A stretch of DNA of 64,000 nucleotides, from positions 1,922,001 through 1,986,000 of the forward strand of contig JADJWQ010000001.1 in NCBI GenBank assembly GCA_016716265.1, read 5' to 3'. The position numbers were made by a program, and so were the translations under genes. Positions 36,190-43,974 of the stretch are shown here, one piece after another. The notes under the pieces were generated by a model. The model was not told the DNA's origin, did no database searches, and worked only from the letters and a program-made list of their open reading frames with translations. Within the stretch, counting starts at the first letter, position 1. Each line of letters opens with the position of its first letter. Source of the stretch: Planctomycetota bacterium (GTDB lineage: Bacteria > Planctomycetota > UBA1135 > UBA2386).

Positions 36190-37497
36190 ATGAAGATCGC
36201 AGTCATCGGGACCGGCTACGTCGGCCTCGTGGTCGGGACCTGTCTCGCCGAGACCGGCAATCGCGTGACCTGCGTCGACGTCGACGAGCACAAGATCGCG
36301 GCGTTGAAGGAAGGGCGCGTGCCGATCTACGAGCCCGGCCTCGAGGAGCTGGTGCAGCGCAACTCCGCGGAAGGCCGGCTGCACTTCACCACCAACGTCG
36401 ACGAGGCGGTGCGGAGCGCGGTCGTCTGCTTCATCGCGGTCGGCACGCCACCGGACGAGGACGGCAGCGCGGACCTCAAGTACGTGCTCGCGGTCGCGAA
36501 GGCGATCGCCGAGAACCTGCACGGCTACAAGGTCGTCGTGACCAAGAGCACGGTGCCGGTCGGCACGAACCAGAGGGTGCGCGACCACATCCGCAAGCAC
36601 GCCGGCCCGGACGCCGAGTTCGATGTCGTCAGCAATCCCGAGTTCCTGAAGGAAGGGGCGGCGATCGACGACTTCATGAAGCCGGACCGCGTCGTGATCG
36701 GCACGACGAGCGCGCGCGCCCGCGACATCATGCTGGAGCTGTACTCGCCGTACGTCCGCACCGGGAAGCCGATCCTCGTAATGGACCCGGCCTCGGCCGA
36801 GATGACGAAGTACGCCGCCAACGCGATGCTGGCGACGCGCATCTCGTTCATGAACGAGATGGCGCGCATCTGCGAGCTGGTGGGAGCGGACATCAATCAC
36901 GTCCGCAGCGGTATCGGCACGGACTCCCGGATCGGCTTCCCGTTCCTGTTCGCCGGTGCGGGCTACGGTGGCTCGTGCTTCCCCAAGGACGTGCGAGCGC
37001 TCGTGCGCACCGCGCACGACTACGGCTACGAGCCGCTCGTCGTCAACGCGGTCGAGCAGGTCAACGACGCCCAGAAGCGGCTGCTCGGCGACAAGATCGT
37101 CAGCCACTTCGGTGAGGACCTCAGCGGCCGGCGCTTCGCACTGTGGGGCCTGGCCTTCAAGCCGAAGACCGACGACATGCGCGAAGCTCCGGCGCTGGTG
37201 CTGATCGAACAGCTCACGAGCCGCGGCGCCACGGTCTGTGCGTTCGATCCGGAGGCGATGGACGAGGCGAAGCGCCGCCTCGGCGACCGCATCGACTACG
37301 CACCCGCCGCGCTCGCCGCGCTCGACGGGGCCGACGCGCTGGTGCTGGTCACCGAGTGGAACGAGTTCCGCCACGTCGACCCGGCCGAGATCCAGGCACG
37401 CCTGCAGGGCGCGGTCGTGTTCGACGGCCGCAACATCTTCGACGCACATCGGATGCGCGAGGCCGGCTTCACCTACTACGGCATCGGCGTGCGCTGA
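36190..37497 (+). CDS. ugd: UDP-glucose 6-dehydrogenase
   Basis: 435 residues, the usual length. It oxidises UDP-glucose to UDP-glucuronate with two NAD+ in the cytoplasm, feeding capsule, exopolysaccharide or lipopolysaccharide synthesis. The N-terminal Rossmann motif is MKIAVIGTGYVGLVVGTCLA; then come YEPGLEEL, FIAVGTPPDEDGSADL, KSTVPVGT, SNPEFLKEGAAI and the active-site AGYGGSCFPKDV with the catalytic cysteine at 263. The C-terminal UDP-binding part has LWGLAFKPKTDDMREAPAL. All key residues are present. No other polysaccharide genes are adjacent. A strong hairpin follows the stop codon. Confidence 0.97.
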   Translation: MKIAVIGTGYVGLVVGTCLAETGNRVTCVDVDEHKIAALKEGRVPIYEPGLEELVQRNSAEGRLHFTTNVDEAVRSAVVCFIAVGTPPDEDGSADLKYVLAVAKAIAENLHGYKVVVTKSTVPVGTNQRVRDHIRKHAGPDAEFDVVSNPEFLKEGAAIDDFMKPDRVVIGTTSARARDIMLELYSPYVRTGKPILVMDPASAEMTKYAANAMLATRISFMNEMARICELVGADINHVRSGIGTDSRIGFPFLFAGAGYGGSCFPKDVRALVRTAHDYGYEPLVVNAVEQVNDAQKRLLGDKIVSHFGEDLSGRRFALWGLAFKPKTDDMREAPALVLIEQLTSRGATVCAFDPEAMDEAKRRLGDRIDYAPAALAALDGADALVLVTEWNEFRHVDPAEIQARLQGAVVFDGRNIFDAHRMREAGFTYYGIGVR

Positions 37498-37498
37498 C

Positions 37499-37521
37499 GG
37501 GCGCCGCGTGGCTCGGCGCCC
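37499..37521. terminator. Hairpin between convergent ugd and TPR genes
   Basis: A perfect 8-bp stem (GGGCGCCG at 37499-37506, CGGCGCCC at 37514-37521) with a 7-base loop fills almost the whole gap between the stop codon of ugd (37497) and the 3' end of the TPR gene (37525). It is a plausible two-way terminator without a T-run. Confidence 0.55.
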
Positions 37522-37524
37522 GGC

Positions 37525-38421
37525 TCAGCGGAGCGCCGCGCCCGCGGAACGACCTCGCGTCGCCTCGTCGAGTCGGACCGCATCGCCGGCGGCGTCGTCG
37601 CGCCGGTCGATCGCGCGTTGCAACGACCGCCGCACGGACATCTCGTCCAGGCGCTCCTGCATCCGCTCCGCAGCCTTGCCGCCGGCCTGCAGGACCGGCT
37701 CCGCGATCTGCTCCGCCCGCTCGACGATCGCGCCGGCCGCCTCGAGCTCACCGCGCCGGACCAGGAACATGCCGAGGCGATTGCAGGCGTCCACGCCTCG
37801 CTCCGGCGACGACGCACTGTCGACGGCGTCCTGGTAGGCCTCACGCGCACCATCGTTGTCGCCCTTCGATTCCAGGCAGCGCCCGACCCACACGCGCGCC
37901 TCGTCGGCGCGCGCGGACGCCGGCCGCGCCTCGATGGCGATCCGGTAGCTGGCCACCGCATCGTCCCAACGCTCCAGGCGACGCAGCATCGAGCCACGTT
38001 CGAACGACGCCCGCTCTCGGAAGCTGCCACGGTCGGCCTCGAGGCACGCCGAGTAGGCTCGCTCGGCCTCCGCGACGTCGCCCGCGCGGCGCAGGCATTC
38101 GCCCGACTCGTAGTGGGCGCGCGCGACCGTCTCCGGCCGGTCGTCGAAGTCGGTCGCGATGCGAGCGTACATCGCGGCCGCCTCACGGAGCCCGGTGACG
38201 CGATCGGCGCCGCGCACGCCCTTGAGCGACGCCAGCTTGTCGCTCGCCGCGCGGAACGCGGCGGCCGGATCCTGGCTCGTGCCGGGCACACGCTCGGCCG
38301 GGGGCGGGACGTCCTGGGCGCGGGTCGGCTGCGCCGTCATCAACGCGGCAGTCAGCAGCGTCGCCAGCAGGGAGGTCGCGGAGGCACGGAAACACGGAAC
38401 ACGGATCGACAGCGGTCTCAT
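37525..38421 (-). CDS. Exported TPR-repeat protein
   Basis: 298 residues with a signal peptide (SATSLLATLLTAALMTAQ, ending near RAQ). The body is a set of TPR helices: AHYESGECLRRAGDVAEAER, FERGSMLRRLERWDDAVASY, DEARVWVGRCLESKGDNDGA, and a charged C-terminal helix. It probably acts in the periplasm as a protein-binding scaffold. Its ATG overlaps the stop codon of the ECF sigma gene (ATGA, 38418-38421), so the two are translationally coupled and likely functionally paired. The pairing may mean it belongs to the regulon or signalling path of the sigma factor; that is inference. Confidence 0.84.
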   Translation of the reverse strand: MRPLSIRVPCFRASATSLLATLLTAALMTAQPTRAQDVPPPAERVPGTSQDPAAAFRAASDKLASLKGVRGADRVTGLREAAAMYARIATDFDDRPETVARAHYESGECLRRAGDVAEAERAYSACLEADRGSFRERASFERGSMLRRLERWDDAVASYRIAIEARPASARADEARVWVGRCLESKGDNDGAREAYQDAVDSASSPERGVDACNRLGMFLVRRGELEAAGAIVERAEQIAEPVLQAGGKAAERMQERLDEMSVRRSLQRAIDRRDDAAGDAVRLDEATRGRSAGAALR

Positions 38422-39062
38422 TGCAGTTCTCCTCGGTCTTGGGGGTCGGGTTCGGCGACGGCGTCGCGGTGCTCGACCGAGCGATCACCGCGCATCGCGG
38501 CGCGGCGGACCAGCTCGGCGCAGTCCGCGCGAAGTCGGCGGCGCCCCCGGTGCAGGCGACACTTGACGAGGTGCGGCGGGATGGTGAACCGCCGTGCGAT
38601 CCGCTGCGTCGACTCGCCGGCGTAGAACGCCAGCACGAGCCTGCCGCGGTTGCCCCGCATGCGGCGCAGCGCGGAACGCAGCGTGGCGACGAGCCAGTCC
38701 TGCTCGACTCGGAACGAGTCGACGGCCAACCAACGGGAGTCGTCGGCATCGACGTGCTGGGCCAGCGACTCCATGTCGGGGTGCGCGTCGAGACTCACGT
38801 GAGCGTGCCGGCCGTGGCGCTGCAGCTCGCGAGCGCGCATCCGCCGCACCACGGTGCGCACGAACGCCGGCAATCGGCGCGCGTCGCGCATCGTGTCACG
38901 GCGACGCCAGGCCTCGACCACCGCCTCCTGCGCCAGATCGTCGCGCGCGTTCAACGTGACCGGGTCGTGCCATTGATCGACGAACCGACGTGCGACCGCC
39001 AGCGCGGCGGCATAGTCGAGCTCGTCGGCCGACGCGCGGCGGTCTACGTCCCTGGGCTCCAT
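38418..39062 (-). CDS. ECF-family RNA polymerase sigma factor
   Basis: 214 residues. Region 2 reads DLAQEAVVEAWRR, then ARRLPAFVRTVVRRMRAREL. Region 4 is SALRRMRGNRGRLVLAFYAG, then ESTQRIARRFTIPPHLVKCR and LHRGRRRLR, a helix-turn-helix typical of sigma-70 ECF proteins. It is divergent from the amidohydrolase gene (131 bp between starts) and coupled by an ATGA overlap to the downstream exported TPR gene. No zinc-finger anti-sigma factor is next to it. The target promoters are unknown. Confidence 0.88.
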   Translation of the reverse strand: MEPRDVDRRASADELDYAAALAVARRFVDQWHDPVTLNARDDLAQEAVVEAWRRRDTMRDARRLPAFVRTVVRRMRARELQRHGRHAHVSLDAHPDMESLAQHVDADDSRWLAVDSFRVEQDWLVATLRSALRRMRGNRGRLVLAFYAGESTQRIARRFTIPPHLVKCRLHRGRRRLRADCAELVRRAAMRGDRSVEHRDAVAEPDPQDRGELQ

Positions 39063-39193
39063 CCAGCGTCTCTCGTCCGGTGTCCTGCACCGGCGGCACC
39101 CAGCGCGCCGCCGTCTCGGGTCAGGTCACGGCGCACGCGACTCGGAGCAGGAATTCCGGTGCCTCCGAACGACCGCCGCGCCAACCTGCTGCC

Positions 39194-40450
39194 ATGCACA
39201 CCGAGCGCACGCTGCGGATCGACGCTGCCGCGATCCGCGACGCGACCGGCATCGCGTTCCGACCGGGCCGGCTCTGGCTGCACGGCGGACGGATCGTCGC
39301 TGCCGGCGGCCCGGACCTCGCCCCACCAGCGGCGCTCGCTCCGGGCGGCTCCGTCGAGGTACTCGACTGGCCGGCGCACCTCGTGATTCCGGCGCTCGTC
39401 AATGCGCACGCGCACCTCGATCTGACCGCGCTCGGTCCGCGCGCGTTCGGCGGCACGTTTCTCGGCTGGGTCGGCGACGTCGTCCGCGACCGACCGCGCG
39501 ACGACCGGGCGATCGCCGCGGCGGTGCACGCGGGGCTCGAGCTGTCGGCGGCCGCGGGCACCGGCTGGGTCGGCGACATCGCTGGCAGTGAAGCCGCCGT
39601 CCACGCCCGGCTGCGCGACGCTGCGTCACTGCCCGGGGTCGCGTGGCTCGAGTGCTTCGGGATCGGTCCCGCGGCGACGACCGGCGCCGAGCGGGCCGAC
39701 GCCACGCTCGCGCGACTGCGCGACGAGCACGGCGAGTCGACCCGGACGCGCGGCGTTCGGATCGAGCTGCAGCCGCACGCACCCTACTCGGCAGGCCTCC
39801 CGCTGTTCGAGCGCGCCGCCCGGTCCGGCCTGCCGAGCACGCATCTCGCCGAGACCCTCGAGGAGGACGAGTTCGTGCGCCGCGGCACCGGGCCGTTCGC
39901 GGACCTGCTGCGCCGCATGGCGCTGTGGCACGACTCGATCGCGGCCGACGCACGCGACGACAGCCCGGTCGCCCATCTCGCGCGGGTGCTCGGTGCCGCG
40001 CCGTGGGTGCTCGCGCACGTCAACTACGCGAGCGACGACGACCTGCGCCTGCTCGCGGCCGCGCAGACCGTGACGGTCGCCTACTGCCCGATCGCGAGCG
40101 AGTACTTCGGACACCGCGACCACCGCTACCGCGAGATGCTGGCGCGCGGCATCGACGTGTGCCTCGGCACGGATTCGATCCTGTGCCAGCCGCCGACCGC
40201 AGATCAGCCACTCGGCATCCTGCCGCAGATGCGGCGGCTGTGGGCGCGGGACGGAACCGACGCCGGCACCCTGCTGGCGATGGCCACGACGAACGGTGCC
40301 CGCGCGCTCGGCGCCGAGCCGGGTGCGGGCACGCTGCGCCCAGGCGCCCCAGCGCGCCTCGCGGCGGCGGCGTTCGATGCCCGCGATCCGACCGACCCGC
40401 TCGAGCAGGTGCTCCGCAGCGGCGTACCGCTCACACCGCTGCCGCTCTGA
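39194..40450 (+). CDS. Amidohydrolase (guanine/cytosine deaminase-like, TRZ/ATZ type)
   Basis: 418 residues of the metal-dependent amidohydrolase superfamily. The first metal motif is NAHAHLD (His72, His74). Later metal or catalytic sites are STHLAETLEEDEF (His), VLAHVNYAS (His), YCPIASEYFGH and CLGTDSI (Asp). The order and length match the deaminase group that includes SsnA, MtaD and guanine deaminase, which act on purine- or pyrimidine-like rings in the cytoplasm. The exact substrate cannot be read from the sequence. The ATG at 39194 was chosen because the family N-terminal strand (RIDAAAIRDATG) begins right after it. It converges with the HEAT lipoprotein gene. Confidence 0.88.
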   Translation: MHTERTLRIDAAAIRDATGIAFRPGRLWLHGGRIVAAGGPDLAPPAALAPGGSVEVLDWPAHLVIPALVNAHAHLDLTALGPRAFGGTFLGWVGDVVRDRPRDDRAIAAAVHAGLELSAAAGTGWVGDIAGSEAAVHARLRDAASLPGVAWLECFGIGPAATTGAERADATLARLRDEHGESTRTRGVRIELQPHAPYSAGLPLFERAARSGLPSTHLAETLEEDEFVRRGTGPFADLLRRMALWHDSIAADARDDSPVAHLARVLGAAPWVLAHVNYASDDDLRLLAAAQTVTVAYCPIASEYFGHRDHRYREMLARGIDVCLGTDSILCQPPTADQPLGILPQMRRLWARDGTDAGTLLAMATTNGARALGAEPGAGTLRPGAPARLAAAAFDARDPTDPLEQVLRSGVPLTPLPL

Positions 40451-40466
40451 TCACGCGCGCTGGCCG

Positions 40467-41861
40467 TCAGCGGGGCACGCGATGCGCGACATCGTCGAGC
40501 AGCTCGTGCAACGTCGGCTCGTGGTAGACGCCGCTCGGGTCGCGCAGCGCGTCCCGCAGGAAGCGGACTCCCGGGTCGAGCAGCGCGAGCGACCACGCCG
40601 CCTGGACGCGGACGTCCACCTGCTCCGCCGGGTCCTGCAGGCGGTCCCTCAGCGGAGCGATCGCGGCGGGCAGTCCGAGCGGACCGAGCGCGCCGGCGGC
40701 CGACGCGCGACGCTCGATGCTGTCGTCGGCGAGCATCGCGAGCAGGTACGGCAGCGCCTGCTCCGCGCCGATCTCGCCGAGCGCCCGCATCGCGACCGAC
40801 TCGGTCGGTTGCAACCCGAGATACGGCAGCACCAGCTCGGTGAGCGGTCGCCCCGGCCGGCCCAGGTGGATCAGGACCTCGAGCGCATGGGCATGCAGGT
40901 AGTCCTCCTCGGCCCGCAGCGCGATCCGCAGGAACGGCAGCGCCAGGACGCCCATCCGGGACAGCACGAACCGCGCGTCGTCGACCGGACGGAGCTGGAA
41001 GCCCTGCATGTCGGCGAGCATGCGTGCGGCGCGGGCGCACAATCGCGGATCGAGCTCGTCGAGCGCCGGCTCGCGCGGCGGCTGCGGGTCGGCGGCGGCC
41101 TGCCCATCACTGCTGGCGTCACCGGTCGCCGCCGGCCGCAGCACATAGCCGTCGCGATGCCACTCGCGGGCGATGCGGTCGATCAGCAGACGGGCGCCGG
41201 CATAGGTGAGCTGCTCACCGGGGTGCCGCCCGAGCTCGCTCAGGATGCGGCCGCCGAGTTCGTACGCCGTGGCGCTGCTGTCCGGCGCGGCCATCAGCTC
41301 GAGAAGGTCGTCGAGGCCGCCGTAGTTGCCGAGGTCGTGGAGCGCTCCGACGACCCAGCACTTCGTCACGCGATCCGACTCGTACCGCAGACGCTTCAGC
41401 AGCAGCGGGAGGTCGGCCGGTCCACCGCGCTGGCCGAGGTGCCAGGCACATTGGGCGCGCACGGTCGGATTCTCGTGCACGAGGCCGAGCTCGAACGCGG
41501 ACAGCGCATCGGCGTCCTCCGCCAGGCTGCGCTGCGCCAGCGCCTGCGTCCGGGCCGCTGCCAGTCCCGGCACGAACGCCGCTTCCAGCAGGTCCTTCAG
41601 CTCGGCGCGCCGTTCCTCGCTCGGACCGCTCGGCGCAGCGTCGACCATCTGCAGGAGCCGCGGCATCGCCGGAGCGACCGCGAGTGGTGGCACCTGCGGC
41701 GCCGACGGGTGCTGCGACGCCCCGCTGCCCGCGGGTGGCGCCTCGGGCGAGCATCCACCGAGCACGCACGCGCCGAGCACACCGGCGAGGGCTCGCGCGA
41801 GACCACGACGCCGGACGACCGGCGCGGGACCCGGAGCCGCATCGGGACCCGGAACCGTCAT
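40467..41861 (-). CDS. HEAT-repeat lipoprotein
   Basis: 464 residues. The lipoprotein signal is LARALAGVLGACVLGGC with the lipobox cysteine at 37. The rest is largely HEAT-like helical repeats, for example TVRAQCAWHLGQRGGPADLP, SDRVTKCWVVGALHDLGNYG, LHAHALEVLIHLGRPGRPL and ERRASAAGALGPLGLPAAIA. Such repeats bind other proteins. Its ATG overlaps the stop codon of the pentaheme cytochrome gene (ATGA, 41858-41861), so it is translated with it and probably works with it at the membrane. It is the last gene of the iron-type ABC operon. Confidence 0.85.
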   Translation of the reverse strand: MTVPGPDAAPGPAPVVRRRGLARALAGVLGACVLGGCSPEAPPAGSGASQHPSAPQVPPLAVAPAMPRLLQMVDAAPSGPSEERRAELKDLLEAAFVPGLAAARTQALAQRSLAEDADALSAFELGLVHENPTVRAQCAWHLGQRGGPADLPLLLKRLRYESDRVTKCWVVGALHDLGNYGGLDDLLELMAAPDSSATAYELGGRILSELGRHPGEQLTYAGARLLIDRIAREWHRDGYVLRPAATGDASSDGQAAADPQPPREPALDELDPRLCARAARMLADMQGFQLRPVDDARFVLSRMGVLALPFLRIALRAEEDYLHAHALEVLIHLGRPGRPLTELVLPYLGLQPTESVAMRALGEIGAEQALPYLLAMLADDSIERRASAAGALGPLGLPAAIAPLRDRLQDPAEQVDVRVQAAWSLALLDPGVRFLRDALRDPSGVYHEPTLHELLDDVAHRVPR

Positions 41862-42865
41862 GGGATCTGCACCTCGCGTTCGAACAGCAACGTCGATCGA
41901 GGATCAGCGTCGTCGAAGATCGGCATCAAGCGATACCACAGGCGCGCCTGCACGGCGACCACGTCGGCCGGAACCGCGATCCGTTCCTCGTGCCGCTCAC
42001 CGGACGGGAGCTGCGTGTTCTCGCCGGGCTCGTCGCGGTACGGCTGGCGGAAGCGGAACGCGAGCTGCCAGTCGCCCGGCTCACCGCTGGCCGGCACGAA
42101 GCGGTACATCATGTCGACCGCGCGGTGGCGCTCCTCGGTCGGGAAGTTGTGGCCGGCACCGACGTTCTCGAGCGCCAGCACGAGCTCGCCACCCTCGACC
42201 CCGACGTCGAACCGCCCGGCGGCGCGGAGCGACGCGATGTCGTGCGCACCGGGGAACACGTGCGCGCGACCCGTCACGATCTCGCCGGACGCGAGGTGAC
42301 GCTCGACCTCCGGCATGTGGCAATCGTTGCAGGTGGTGCCCTGTGCCGCGAACTGGCTCGCCCGCCACTGGTCGGTCGTGTAGTGCTGATTGTGACAGCT
42401 CTGGCACTGGTCCATGGACAGGAACTGCTCGTTCCGCACCGGCCGGCACGGCAGCTCGGGCCGCGTATTGCGCGACAGCACCTCGCCGTTCGCTCCCAGG
42501 TGACAGGTGATGCAGCCGACACCCTCGTTCGGTCGGGTCTGTCGCGCCAACGTCCGTTGTCCGAAGCCGGTGACGGAGACCGGCTGCGGCAGGTGGCAAG
42601 CCTGGCATTCCTTCTGACGGAAGTCTTCGGATTGCAGCCGGACCTCGCGGTTCAGGTAGGCGATCTGGTGGTGCGATCCGTACCACTCCTCCCACACGGC
42701 CTGATGACAGTCCTTGCACTGTTGCGAGGACTGCCAGGCCTTCGTGGCGGCGACGTCCGGGCCGCGCACGACCTGGGTCGAGGGCTTGCCGAACAGGAAC
42801 CACCATGCGCCGAAACCGCCGAGCAGCAGCACGACGCCGATCGCGAGACGGGCGAGGGGACTCAT
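41858..42865 (-). CDS. Membrane-anchored pentaheme cytochrome c
   Basis: 335 residues with an uncleaved N-terminal anchor (LARLAIGVVLLLGGFGAWWF). Five CXXCH haem sites are present: CKDCH (50), CQACH (87), CITCH (118), CQSCH (154) and CNDCH (179). Extra histidines and HMPEVERH/HVFPGAHD suggest bis-His ligands. The C-terminal part is beta-rich with VGAGHNFPTEERHRAVDMMY, as in the cytochrome c554/nitrite-reductase-related multihaem group. It should pass electrons on the outer face of the cytoplasmic membrane. Its start overlaps the ABC ATPase stop (ATGA) and its stop overlaps the HEAT lipoprotein start, so three proteins are made in coupled fashion. The electron partner is unknown. Confidence 0.9.
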   Translation of the reverse strand: MSPLARLAIGVVLLLGGFGAWWFLFGKPSTQVVRGPDVAATKAWQSSQQCKDCHQAVWEEWYGSHHQIAYLNREVRLQSEDFRQKECQACHLPQPVSVTGFGQRTLARQTRPNEGVGCITCHLGANGEVLSRNTRPELPCRPVRNEQFLSMDQCQSCHNQHYTTDQWRASQFAAQGTTCNDCHMPEVERHLASGEIVTGRAHVFPGAHDIASLRAAGRFDVGVEGGELVLALENVGAGHNFPTEERHRAVDMMYRFVPASGEPGDWQLAFRFRQPYRDEPGENTQLPSGERHEERIAVPADVVAVQARLWYRLMPIFDDADPRSTLLFEREVQIP

Positions 42866-43911
42866 CGGGGCGTTCCTTCGTCGCGGGCCGCAGGCAGGAT
42901 CCGCGCGGGGCGCGCCAGGCGCAATCCCACGCGCGCGCCCGCAACGGTATGCCGGTCACACGGCACGAACAACGTCTGCCCGCTCAGCTCCACGAGCGCG
43001 TAGCGGTGACCGAAGCTATCGGTGCGCACCTGGCGGACCTCGACCTTGCAGCTCGCATCGACACCGTTGGTCGACAGCGTCACGTCGCCGGGGAGGAGCG
43101 CGAGAACGTGGTCGCGCGTCGTCGCGCCCGACGGCAGCTCGTGGTCGCCGAACGGCGATCGCCCCGTCGCGACCGGACCCGACTCCAGCGGGATGCACGC
43201 GGCGTGCGCCAGGAAGGCGGCGCTGAACGCGGTGCGCGGCTCCTGCACCAACGACTCCGCCGCACCCTGCTCGACGATCCGGCCGTCCCGCAGCACGACG
43301 ACGTCGTCCGCCATCGCGAGCGCCTCGTCGCGGTCGTGCGTGACGACCACCAACGTCAGCGCCCGCTCGATCGCGATCCGCCGCACCAACAGCGCGAGCT
43401 CGTCACGAAGGTGGACGTCGACCGACGCGAGCGGCTCGTCGAGCAACAGGATCCGCGGCTCGCGCGCGAGCGCCCGGGCCAGCGCGAGGCGCTGCGCCTC
43501 GCCGCCGGAGAGCTGCGCCGGTCGGCGACGCGCCTTGTCGCCCAGTCCGACCTGCGCGAGCAGCTCGACCGCCGCGGCGCGCGACAGGTCCCGCGCGACG
43601 AAGCGCAGATGGTCGACCGCATCGAGGTGCGGCCACAGCGCACCGTCCTGGAACACGAAGCCGATCCCGCGCCGGTCGGGCGACACCAGCAGCCGTTGCG
43701 GCTCCGACACGACCTGCGGGCCGATCGCGATCGTCCCGCCGGTCGGCAGCTCGAACCCGGCGATCAGTCGCAGCAACGTCGACTTGCCACACCCGGAGGG
43801 ACCGATCAACGCAGTGCGGCTGCCGGCCGCGAGCTCGAGGCGGAGCGGCCCGAGCCGGAACCCGCCGCGGGGGCGGGTGAAGTCGAGGTCGGCGAGGCGG
43901 ACGGATTCCAT
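42862..43911 (-). CDS. ABC transporter ATP-binding protein (ferric iron/FbpC type)
   Basis: 349 residues. Walker A is GPSGCGKST (37-45), the Q-loop is FVFQDGALWPHL, the signature is LSGGEAQRL, Walker B is ILLLDEPLASVD and the H-loop VVTHD. The C-terminal ~110 residues have TOBE-like strands (DVTLSTNGVDASCKVEVRQV), as in FbpC/PotA/AfuC subunits. It energises import through the permease encoded just upstream (63-bp gap) with the lipoprotein binding protein before that. Downstream it overlaps the cytochrome gene by 4 bases. Ferric iron is the best guess for cargo; phosphonate, thiamine or polyamine importers have similar subunits. Confidence 0.9.
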   Translation of the reverse strand: MESVRLADLDFTRPRGGFRLGPLRLELAAGSRTALIGPSGCGKSTLLRLIAGFELPTGGTIAIGPQVVSEPQRLLVSPDRRGIGFVFQDGALWPHLDAVDHLRFVARDLSRAAAVELLAQVGLGDKARRRPAQLSGGEAQRLALARALAREPRILLLDEPLASVDVHLRDELALLVRRIAIERALTLVVVTHDRDEALAMADDVVVLRDGRIVEQGAAESLVQEPRTAFSAAFLAHAACIPLESGPVATGRSPFGDHELPSGATTRDHVLALLPGDVTLSTNGVDASCKVEVRQVRTDSFGHRYALVELSGQTLFVPCDRHTVAGARVGLRLARPARILPAARDEGTPR

Positions 43912-43974
43912 CGGTGGCGGAAGCGGGCGGTGGCGGATCGGGGGGTTGCTGGCGGTCGGGCTACGGCCGGGTGG

